From the NCBI GenBank assembly GCA_026119935.1, contig JALRMH010000026.1, forward strand, positions 248,001 through 312,000: a stretch of 64,000 nt of DNA. Direction: 5' to 3'. This DNA comes from Endothia cerciana. Lineage: Eukaryota > Ascomycota > Sordariomycetes > Diaporthales > Cryphonectriaceae. The first letter of the stretch is position 1. The number at the start of each line of letters is the position of its first letter. A model generated the notes under the pieces. That model was not told where the DNA came from and did no database searches. It worked only from the letters and a program-made list of their open reading frames with translations. The translations under genes were made by a program, and so were the position numbers. Shown piece after piece: positions 54,920 through 64,000 of this stretch.

Positions 54920-57413
54920 ATGCCTCCGGGTGGCTCCAGCACGGCCACGATGCGGTCATCCATGGCGATGCCCAAAGGTCCCGACCGTGATAGTATCACG
55001 GATACCTGGGAGTACCTCGCCGGTGGTATCACCAAGATCATGGACAACCCCCAGAATGGCATGACCATGGATGACGTGAGTCTTGGCTCCCAACCACCAT
55101 GAGCCAAACATCCCATGTCCCCCCTTGACACAAAAAACACTAACATAATCCCACTACGATAGTACATGGGCATCTACACCGCGGTTCACAACTTCTGCAC
55201 ATCCCAGAAGGCGCACCCCCCCACCGCCAACACAACTACGTCTTTGGCAGGCTTCGGCCATGGTCATCATAGGGGCGCCCACCTCCTTGGTGAAGACCTG
55301 TACAGGAAGCTCCTGGACTACCTTGAGCAGCACCTCAAGATCCTCCTGGAGAGGGCCGAACAGCACACCGACGAGGCCCTCCTCACTTACTACATCAAAG
55401 AATGGGAGCGATACACCAACGCCGGGAAATACGTCCACCACCTTTTCCGATACCTGAACCGTCACTGGGTCAAGCGCGAGATGGATGAGGGCAAGAAGAA
55501 TATCTATGATGTGTACACCATGCATCTGGTGCAGTGGCGGGCCGTGTTGTTCGAGAGGATTGACAAGAAGGTGATGGCGGCGGTCCTGAAGCTGGTCGAG
55601 AAGCAACGAAATGGAGAGACCATCGAGCACGGCCAGATCAAGCAGGTCGTCGACTCCTTCGTCGCCCTTGGTCTGGACCCATCTGATCCTAGTAAGACTA
55701 CGCTCGACTGCTACAGGTACCACTTCGAGAGGCCCTTCCTCGAGGCGACCAAGTTATTCTACCAGACCGAGAGCACGCAGTTCCTGGCCGAGAACAGCGT
55801 CGTCGAATACATGAAGAAGGCAGTCGCTCGCCTGGACGAGGAGGAGGAGCGTGTCAAGCTCTACCTGCACCCGGACATCGCCATCTCCCTGAAGGCGTGC
55901 TGTAACGAGGCTTTGATCAAGGACCACCAGAACTTGCTGCGTGACGAGTTCCAGGTCCTGCTGGAGAACGACCGAGAGGAGGATATGGCTCGTATGTACG
56001 ACCTGCTGTCCAGGATCCCGAATGGCCTGGATCCTCTGCGCGCCAAGTTTGAGGCACACGTCCGGAAGGCTGGGCTGGCAGCGGTCGCCAAGGTCTCACA
56101 AGATGCCGATAAGCTTGAGCCCAAGGTCTACGTTGACGCTCTTCTCGAGATTCACTCACAGTACCAGGGTCTTGTCAAGCGGGCATTCAACGACGAGCCC
56201 GAGTTCACGAGATCGCTTGACAACGCCTGCAGGGAGTTCGTCAACCGCAACGACATGTGCAAGTCGGGATCCAACAAGTCCCCCGAGCTCCTTGCCAAGT
56301 ACACCGACGTGCTGTTGCGCAAGAGCGGTACTGGCGTCGAGGAGTCCCAGCTGGAGGAGACCTTGTCACAGATCATGACGGTCTTCAAGTACATTGAGGA
56401 CAAGGACGTCTTCCAGAAATTCTACTCTCGCATGCTGGCCCGCCGCCTCGTCCACAGCAATTCCAGTAGTGACGATGCCGAGACATCCATGATCAGCAAG
56501 CTGAAGGAGGCCTGCGGTTTTGAGTACACCAATAAGCTGCAGCGCATGTTCCAGGACATGCAGATTTCCAAGGATCTGAACACCGGCTTCAAGGAGCACA
56601 CCAGCGGTCTCGACGAGGGCTCTCTCCTGGACTCCCAGTACTTCATTCTGGGCACTGGCTTCTGGCCCCTGAACCCGCCCTCGACGACATACAACCCGCC
56701 CGCTGAGATCGCCGCCGACATGGAGCGGTTCGCGAGGTTCTACAAGCACAAGCACGAGGGTCGCAAGCTCACGTGGCTGTGGCAGCTGTGCAAGGGTGAG
56801 CTGAAGGCCAACTACTGCAAGAACAGCAAGACGCCTTACACCTTCCAGGTCTCGCTGTACCAGATGGCTGTGCTGCTGCTGTTCAACGAGAGCGACCAGA
56901 ACACCTACGAGGACATCGTCGAGGCCACGCAGATGAACTCCGAGACCTTGGACCCTGCCCTTGGCATTCTGCTGAAGGCCAAGGTTCTGACCGTGTCACC
57001 CGAGGGCGAGAAGGCCCTCTCTGGCAAGACCTTCAAGCTCAACTACAACTTCAAGAGCAAGAAGATCCGCGTCAACCTCAACCTCGGCACCAAGACGGAG
57101 GCGAAACAGGAGGAGGTTGAGACCAACAAGACGATCGAGGAGGACCGCAAGCTCCTGCTTCAGGTGAGCCCTCTATCCCCTCCACTGTCTAGGTGCTGTG
57201 ACAAAAATACTAACGCCTATACAGTCTGCTATCGTCCGTATCATGAAGGCGCGAAAGAGGATGAAGCACCAGCAACTGGTGAGCGAGACCATCAACCAAA
57301 TCCGTCAACGTTTCGTCCCGAAGGTTGCGGACATCAAGAAGTGCATCGAGATCCTGCTCGACAAGGAGTACCTCGAGCGCCTTGACGACGACGAGCTCGG
57401 CTACCTAGCATAG
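54920..57413 (+). CDS. cul-1: Cullin-1 (SCF ubiquitin ligase scaffold)
   Basis: Scaffold that holds Skp1-F-box proteins at its N-terminus and the Rbx1-E2 module at its C-terminus. Exons are 54920-55075, 55163-57163 and 57225-57413; 2346 nt, 781 aa. The N-terminal segment WEYLAGGITKIMDN followed by YMGIYTAVHNFCTSQKA is of the Cul1/CulA/Cdc53 type rather than Cul3 or Cul4. The cullin-homology region shows FQKFYSRMLARRLVHSNSSS, MISKLKEACGFEYTNKLQRM and GRKLTWLWQLCKGELKANY. The last exon carries the neddylation motif IVRIMKARKRMKH, with the acceptor Lys at about residue 727, and the protein ends DDDELGYLA. All expected domains are present, so it should be functional. Confidence 0.97.
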
Positions 57414-58298
57414 GTGGCTCGACGGCGAAGCCGACGAGGTAGTCCATGCCGACGAGGCAGCTCACGCGGAGATACCCGTCGACAAGGGCATCTTCATGTC
57501 GATTGATGTGTATAATTACATGGCATGCTCTAGCCCCCGGCCTTTATGCTCACCACAGGCCCCACACTACCTCCCCTCGTGACTCGGGGTCTTGCGATTT
57601 GGTCATCTGGTCATCGGAGGAACGTTTTTTTAGATCTGCTTGCATGGGTTCCTTTCGACTGGGTTGTTACATGGAAGGGCGCGTTACCAAGGCGTACCGC
57701 GTCGGCCATACGGATAATGGTCGGGGAACGTAGCCTACTGGCAGTCGGGTGCAAGAACACCAGGTTGCGTCCACGGCATGTGGAAAACAAGGGCCCTTTA
57801 ATTTGGCCAGCAGATGAGGTGAAAAGGGGCTCGATGGCACAGCCAGGCCCGCTCCGCTTCACTGCGAGCCCGCCAGAATAGAACGGACCAGGTAGCATAG
57901 GTCTAACGGAATGAAAGGACATTCTTGAAGACATGCGGTTCAACTAGATCTCTTAAAGGGATATGCTGCTATGCCTGTGAGTGAGGTCGGGAAGATGACC
58001 ACGTTTTTGCTACCCGTTAGTCTGCTGAGGCGGGCAAGGAAATAAAGGGCAATAAACTGCACCAGCAGACGAACCTTTCTTTCTAGCTCCTGGTGGTGGT
58101 GTTGCAGCCACTCCAAGAGATGGCGTACCCGGACCAGAACTTCAGCCTTGGCCCGTGGGGCCCTGGCCTAAGGCGAGCAGATGCACTAGTAGCTAAATGA
58201 CGATCCACGATGACATTTGGGTCGATCGGGACTCGCTTCAAACTTGTTCAGAATAATATAAAATCAGACAAAATGGGAATTGGGGGTTTCTGATATGC

Positions 58299-58375
58299 TT
58301 TTTTTTTTATATATATTTTTTTTAATAAATTAATTTTTTTGAATAAAAAATAAAAAAATAAATATTTACATATCC
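58299..58375. repeat. AT-rich low-complexity block
   Basis: About 75 bp of nearly pure A/T (poly-T, TA and AAATAA runs) in an otherwise GC-rich region, immediately before C runs and the CAA tract. Confidence 0.85.
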
Positions 58376-58400
58376 CACCCCCCCCAACCCCCCCCCACAA

Positions 58401-58401
<1 letters not shown>

Positions 58402-58465
<64 letters not shown>
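58402..58465 (+). repeat. (ACA)n microsatellite
   Basis: About 21 uninterrupted ACA/CAA units, the longest triplet tract in the window. Confidence 0.95.
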
Positions 58466-60479
58466 GAGCAACAGAACCTTAAAACATCAACCTAAAACCC
58501 CAACATTCAACCTTAATCCTACCCTGCTGCGTCCGCGATCTTTCTGACAAAGAAAGGGGGAAAGGGTCGCTGCCGCCCATTTCTGTTGCTTCCACGACCT
58601 GACCTCCGTCCCTGCTAGAGGCGTTGGCGGGGCCAGAGCTGAGTTATCCGGCCGGCCTGACGAGCTGGATGGCTTACCCGGGCCGCCGGAAGAATCACCG
58701 CGGGTCGTCGAACTAGCTGTTCATGAGCAGACGGTTCATAGTATATCGTACAGGGGGAGATAAGGTACTGTGGTACTGCATGGTAGCATCTGATCATATT
58801 GCCACGATAGAGTGATTGATGTGCAAAGTGAGACGCCGAGAGGCACCCTTGACTCGGCTGGATGGCCTCTGCCCTACAGGACCCCCGAGAACCTCACCAT
58901 GGGGGTTTTTTTTTGGTTTTTTTTTCTTCTTCTTCCTATACTGTACGTGATGAACCCAACTGGTCTCTATATACCACCACAAGGTTTCCCGGAACACCAG
59001 GCTCTTGATCTCGCTTCAGAGTAAAACATGGGGGGGGGTTGGGGGACGCATCCACAGTCATGTATTTCTCCTATGCTAGCCGCGACCCTGTCCCGTCCGG
59101 GCTCGGGAGTGATTTATTTATGGGAGGGACCTCGTCGCAGAGGCATGCTCTGAAGGGGGGCCCTGCTGGAGAGCAAAGTGCCGTGGCTTCTCACGTCAGA
59201 AACGCGAGGGAGCTGGCATGGCATTGCCCGCCCTTGGGGAGTCCGGATCTGGGGGCCTGAGGTCGAGACCCAGCCCGAGGGCTCCACTGATGTGTCTTGG
59301 TGCCGGGTATGGCCCTCTTTTATCCCCCCTCCAGGGGGGACAGCCATGCCGCGGCGTGGGTACAGCACGTGGCTCGGGAGTTCGATCAGCCTGGGATTCC
59401 CCTTCGAGGTTCTGTGCTTTCTGCTGCTAATACGCACTACAGCATGAAGACGGCGGGAGATAAATTAGATATGGAGCCAGGGAAGGTTCGGAACAGGGAC
59501 GGGGCACGGGGACTACGCTTCCTTGGTCAAGGATGCGGCAGGTTGGTGGTCATCTCGAAGTGCCTCCTGTTGTCATGCCATGCTTGTGGCCAAGGTACCT
59601 CTGGCGACTCTGCCTGTAGAGACCCAAGGCCCGGAGACCATGGTTCGGATGTGGCATCTCAATCTTGTTGGCTGCAGCAGCCGGCCAGCAGGGCCGCCAA
59701 GGAGAGCGGGGGGGGGGGGGGGAACCCGGTGGCAAGGGCTGCTCGCCAGCTAGGAACACAGGTTCTCGAGGAGTCCGCGGGATGCTGAGGCAGGATCGGA
59801 GAATGTAGATAGATCATGTGCACTCCTGTGCCCTGGCTCGTGGAGGGTCGCGATGGGCGACCTGGGAGATGACAGCCGGAGATTCGTACGGTCCCGGGCG
59901 CCGTGGCGCCCCTTGTGAATTGTACGAGAGCCATAGACCCTTGACCCAGGCTGCTGCTGCTGCGTGTCATGACACGGCCCAACGTGGGGTTTCAGGTTGT
60001 TGACATGGAGATTTACGGCCGTGTATCGTCCCTACCTACTCTTGGTTTTTTGGGGGGGGGGGGGTGAGGGTTGTCTCTGCCGCCTGCCTCTCAAGGTTCC
60101 CACCCCCCCCCGGGTGACGCCACGGAGGGCATCTCAGGTTGCACAGAGATCTCGAATCCTTCGTCCAGATGAGGGACCTCTGGCCAATGCACGGCACGGC
60201 ATGGGCCATGGCACCCGCGGACAGGGGGCCTGTTCCTCGCTGCGGGCTCCCATTTGTCGATGGACTCGATTTGGGGATCGAGAGGTTCGGCAGGTTCGGG
60301 GATTGTGTGAATGAGATCGGAGGTTGTGCACGAGTTGGGGCTGAGACTGGGGCCCCGGGGCCCGGTCGCGTGCGGGTCATGTCATTGGACCTGGGCCTGG
60401 TCTTCTGATGGGGGGACGCCGATAACCCAGCCAGCGGAAAATAAGAATGTCGGTAAGTGAAGGGCTGACAGTTTCTGAA

Positions 60480-60517
60480 AGGGGGGAGGGGGAGGGGGAG
60501 GGGGAGGGGGAGGGGGG
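60480..60517 (+). repeat. (GGGGGA)n tract
   Basis: About six G5A units in a row; G-runs of this kind could form a G-quadruplex on the + strand. Confidence 0.9.
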
Positions 60518-61638
60518 CCAAAAAAAGATTAAAAAAAAATCTGGACATGGCCGGAGACCGTGGTTGGGGGGGGGGGGGAGGGTAAAGGGTGGAAGGGGAG
60601 GTCGATGACATCCATGCGGGATGCGTGCGGTCGAAGGTTTCTTACAAGGTTTGGATGGGCCAATACGCAATATTGCGAGTCTGTTATCAAGCAGCTTCCA
60701 TCTTCGGCGAGGGCTGCAGCCGGCGAGGAGCAGCGGGGGCATGTCATGTTAGTAGTACAGTACGGTCTGACCCGCTCGTGAACGGTATTATCACGGGTCA
60801 TAGGCAAGTGCTGGGTATGAACATATGTCGGGTTTTGAATGAAGACATCATCAGGCTTGATACCAGGGCTGGGACCTAAGCGCTCGGCAGTGGCTCCTCT
60901 GACGATGTCTCCCAGCTTCTGCCGTGATCACGGGCCCGCGGTCACAGCTCGGCGAGGAGCAGGGGTGGGTTTCCGCCTGGGTCTCGCTTCATCCTCCCAT
61001 ATTCCAATAGGCCAACCCCTGGAATCCGGGGTCCAGGTTGGGACCGCCAAAAAAACCCCCGGGCCTGGGATCGAGAGAGCATATGAGCGAGGGTACCTGG
61101 TACCTCGCTGGGCCCGAGGTTTCTGAAGGCCACCACCAAGTGCCTCTGCTGTTTTTGTACACCTGCTCGTGCCTTGTGCCGCGCTTCCTACTGGCTGCCT
61201 GCCGCCGCCCTTTCCCCCAGGCCGGGGTTCTAGCATTGCAGTCGTGCTGTTGCAATCTCATCTGCAACATGGGAGGGGGGAGGGTAGGACGGCGTTAAGG
61301 AATGGGACGCGCCCGGTATAAAGTATGTATTGTAGGTACATAGCAGCGCCCCCCCGCCCCCCCCCCCACCCCGGGGGTACATGGGCGTCCGCTGCATGGT
61401 ACACGGTACTTGTGCCGTCAGGGGTGCTCGGGTCGCCCACTGCAGAAGAGGTACCGTTTGCGTCTGGCAGCGGTGTGTCAGGAGACAGGTACCCGGCGGG
61501 CCCGTACAAAGAGGTGGGGACCTGAGGCTCGTACTTGGTCACCGCTTCCCGTGCCCGATCCCGTTCATCACCTGAGCACTACTTACCATGGTACGTGAGT
61601 AGGTACCTAACGGTCCCGCGGCGGCAGCGGGCAGCGGC

Positions 61639-61677
<39 letters not shown>
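61639..61677 (+). repeat. (GCA)n microsatellite
   Basis: About 13 GCA/CAG units in non-coding sequence 2 kb before the G-alpha gene. Confidence 0.95.
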
Positions 61678-61678
<1 letters not shown>

Positions 61679-61794
61679 ACCACAGCCAGAGGAGCTCCCA
61701 GTGTGAGAGGTCGACGCCCGGCTCGGGTGGACTGCATTCACACTTGCATCTGACATCTGGCGGGACCCGAGGCAGGCAGGTACGAACCGAGACT

Positions 61795-61879
61795 CTGCGT
61801 CTGCGTCTGCGTCTGCGTCTGCGCCTGCGCCTGCGCCTGCGCCTGGGACTGGGACTGGGACTGGGACTGGGACTGGGCC
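61795..61879 (+). repeat. Hexanucleotide array (CTGCGT/CTGCGC/CTGGGA)
   Basis: About 14 hexamers in three homogeneous blocks: first CTGCGT, then CTGCGC, then CTGGGA. Adjacent blocks of slightly different units show slippage after point change. Confidence 0.9.
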
Positions 61880-62186
61880 TGCTCCTTGCCCCCCCCCAAA
61901 TCACCAGATCTGTTGCCCCATCAAACGAGTGCCTTCTGCGGTCAGCTCCCGCTTCCCGCGCCGGAGTGGAATTTGCATCTCTGCTCCTCGAGCTGGAACC
62001 TCAGACAAAGTCTAAAACCCCCACCCAGCCTGGACCTGGGCCTGGGCCTGGGAGACCTGACGAGAGTCGACATCACATCACGGGCTGCAACGGTAGTGTC
62101 GCCGCTGCCGTCAGCCAGACCTGCACAGACCAGACCGATCTTTTGTCATATCAGGTAGTGGCCTTGCGTCGCCTCGCGCCGCCGCC

Positions 62187-62216
62187 TTGCCCTGCCCTGC
62201 CCTGCCCTGCCCTGCC
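62187..62216 (+). repeat. (CCTGC)n tandem repeat
   Basis: About six copies of a 5-bp CCTGC unit in non-coding sequence. Confidence 0.85.
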
Positions 62217-63619
62217 TGGCCTCGCCTTGCCCTGCCAAGCATTCCCATATCCCCATTGCCATCGAGAGCCCAGCCGCCAGCCTTCGGCAATCAAGGGGCA
62301 GGGTTCTCGATTACCGAATCCAGAACATTCAATCAGACCTGCGGTGTGGTCTCTGGTCCCCTTCGGTCTGGTCCAGTTTGGACTGGTCCGGTTTGGTTTG
62401 GTTTTTTTCTTTTTTTTATTCCTTTTTTTTAAATTTTTTTTTATTTCTTCCTTCGTCCTCGTCCTGTCCCGCCCATCCGTCCCGTCCGTCCAACCTGATT
62501 TCAACCGACCATCCCTCCAACCCGAGCCACTCCAACCCGCCTCGCTCCCCTACCACAACCACGACCACCACCACGACAGCGACACACCATCATCATCGTC
62601 GTCGCCCCCCTCCCCCGTCCACCTCCCCCCTCCCGCGCCGCCTCCCCTCCCCACGTCGCTTGCTGGTCGCATCCCCTGCTGCTCGGAAGGACATGCCGCG
62701 GCCGCATCGCCTCTGCCTGCCACAAGCCGCCTAGTCCATCCCCACGGCCCGGCAGCAGCTCTGAGCTACAAGTTCCCCAGGGAGCTCCCGATTGTTTTCG
62801 GCATAGCCCCTCAGGTATGTAAGGGACGCCACCGCCCCGGGCCTGAGCCTCTTCTGACCTTGGGGGTCGCGGGTGCAGTTCAGCTGCGCCTTATTCCTGC
62901 GTACCTGCTGAGAACAGGACCGTTCGATCACACCCGACCGGCCGGGCCACTTTCCCTCCCACACCTTCCTGTGTTCTCCTGTCGTCACGACGCCGGACCG
63001 CCGCGTTGAGCCTGGCTTGGGCCCGTCCCGTCCCGTCCCCATACGTCAGTGCAGTGTGCGACCAAGAGTATCCTGTTCTGCGCAGCCCGGCGGTGCGGTC
63101 AAGACCCGCGCGGCCGCCCTGACAGCCAGACAAGCTCTCCCTCCCTGCAGCTCGGACACCATCAGGCTGTCCTGACGAGAGGCGCCGGGCCGGCTTCAGC
63201 CTGGCTGTGAGCTCCCCAGGCTCACGGTCTGATTGCTCCCACGGGGCTCCAGCTGTCATTGCCCCCGCCCCCCCCCCCCAACCCAACCCTCCCGGCCTCC
63301 CTCCCGATCACCGGCCCCTTGTCGATTGCCGCGAGAGACGGGGCAGTCGGCTTGAGACACCCTGCTTTGCCTGGCAGGTCCACAGGCCTCCATCGCCTGC
63401 GCGAACAGGCGCCCCTGACGCCTCGACTTTCCGGGCACGCCGTCGCCGCCCGTCGAACTATCCAGAAACCCAGGCGCACACCCCATGGGCGCCTAGCTTT
63501 GGTTGTCAACAGCGACCCCGATCACCTCAAGTTTCCGGCCTGGGTTGCACCGTCTCAACGTTTCCCCGCCCTGTCCTCCGTGAGCGCGGCTCCCTCGAGG
63601 GCCAGCGGGACCAGTCAGG

Positions 63620-64000
63620 ATGGGTGCCTGCATGAGCTCGAACAGTGAAGAGACGGAGCAGAAGAAGAGGAGTCAGAAGATCGACAAGGATTTGGAGGAG
63701 GATTCCAAGCGGTTGAGGAGAGAATGCAAGATCCTTCTGCTGGGTATGTTGGCCATGGTGGACACTGCATGCGTGACGGGGGTGGGGCTTCGGGCAGCTG
63801 TTGAACAAATGGGACTGACCAGGTGCGCAGGATCCGGCGAGAGCGGCAAGTCTACGATCGTGAAGCAGATGAAGATTATCCACCTGAAGGGCTATTCGGA
63901 CGAGGAGCTCTATCAACACCGCCCGACGGTGTTCAAGAACCTGATAGAATGCGCGAAGGCCGTCGTAAATGCCATGCGGCAGTTTGACATCGAGCCGGAG
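63620..64000 (+). CDS. gna-3: Heterotrimeric G-protein alpha subunit, group III, 5' part (runs off the right edge)
   Basis: Couples membrane receptors to cAMP signalling in filamentous fungi. Exons visible are 63620-63743 and 63831-64000; 98 residues in frame to the edge. The start MGACMSSNSEETEQKKRSQK carries the N-myristoylation Gly2 and a likely palmitoylated Cys4. The P-loop GSGESGKST spans the intron, and KQMKIIHLKGYSDEELYQHR follows. The MGACMS opening and the HLKGYSDEEL segment place it in the GNA-3/GanB/MagA group rather than the Gi-like group I. Switch regions and the C-terminal receptor contact lie outside the window. Confidence 0.95.
   Translation, partial: MGACMSSNSEETEQKKRSQKIDKDLEEDSKRLRRECKILLLGMLAMVDTACVTGVGLRAAVEQMGLTRCAGSGESGKSTIVKQMKIIHLKGYSDEELYQHRPTVFKNLIECAKAVVNAMRQFDIEPE

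Larger units (their letters stand above)
57414..63619. other. 6.2 kb gene-free region with dense simple repeats
   Basis: Between cullin-1 and the G-alpha gene. It contains an AT-rich block, a CAA tract, a G5A tract, a GCA tract, a hexamer array, a CCTGC array and several 9-13 base G or C runs. The longest open frame (421 codons from 61744) is driven by the hexamer array and by polyT/C tracts and is not credible as protein. The last 1-1.5 kb is C/T-rich and is the likely promoter and long leader of the G-alpha gene, which in this class often has introns in the 5' UTR. Confidence 0.55.

Noticed and set aside
59370..59400. Sequence resembling a tRNA B box (GAGTTCGATCAGCC)
   Set aside because: No matching A box or acceptor stem could be folded around it by eye.
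61744..63009. 421-codon open frame on the + strand
   Set aside because: It begins with Leu/Arg and Leu/Gly repeats translated from the hexamer array, then reads through low-complexity C/T and poly-T DNA. No domain is seen and it lies in the likely leader of the G-alpha gene.

Overview
This window looks like nuclear DNA of a filamentous ascomycete (Pezizomycotina, most likely a Sordariomycete). Genes carry short spliceosomal introns (about 40-130 nt, GTRNGT...YAG). Coding regions are GC-rich with GC-ending codons. The gene set is typical fungal housekeeping, intergenic spaces are long and rich in simple repeats, and both edges cut genes. I see no bacterial operon, CRISPR array, rRNA, convincing tRNA or intact transposon. 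Gene models come from joining exons by hand; the joined reading frames of all complete spliced genes come out as whole codons.

Layout. 1-548: 5' part of a Ras GTPase (-). 549-6445: long gap holding only decayed coding scraps. 6446-14017: a CinA/MoCF-domain protein (-) with a 9-nt microexon, GMF/Aim7 (+), the Fe-S scaffold NBP35 (-), the meiotic protein Ecm11 (+) and the Tda10/glycerate-kinase-like protein (-). 14738-18023: peroxisomal multifunctional beta-oxidation enzyme FOX2 (+), with CCTCGG fatty-acid-response-like elements upstream. 18532-20661: membrane-embedded RBR E3 ligase (-). 23428-24756: F-box protein (+). 25738-26452: 92-aa single-span membrane protein (+). 30133-32456: Ysc84-domain actin regulator (+). 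33089-35418: ARP9 (+). 35965-40257: three genes on the same strand, RidA-like, YeeE/YedE transporter and MDR oxidoreductase, the last two very GC-rich. 40418-41531: KRR1 (-). 43433-45728: GATA factor of the AreB/ASD-4 type (+). 46440-47410: broken TOK-type potassium channel gene (-). 49294-49962: orphan membrane protein (+). 50168-51080: mitochondrial K+/H+ exchange-related protein (-). 52803-53941: SRF1-like membrane protein (+). 54920-57413: cullin-1 (+). 57414-63619: gene-free, simple-repeat-rich. 63620-64000: 5' part of a group III G-alpha subunit (+).

The genes do not form one pathway. Themes shared by several are signalling (Ras and G-alpha at the two edges, both usually linked to cAMP/MAPK control), ubiquitin ligation (RBR, F-box, cullin-1), gene expression (ARP9, KRR1, AreB-like) and lipid/peroxisome function (FOX2, SRF1). 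I find no clear new multi-gene system. The most unusual items are the microexon with a GC-AG intron, the intronic GATA-site cluster in the GATA-factor gene, the CCTCGG pair before FOX2, the decaying TOK channel and the GC-rich YeeE/YedE-MDR pair.
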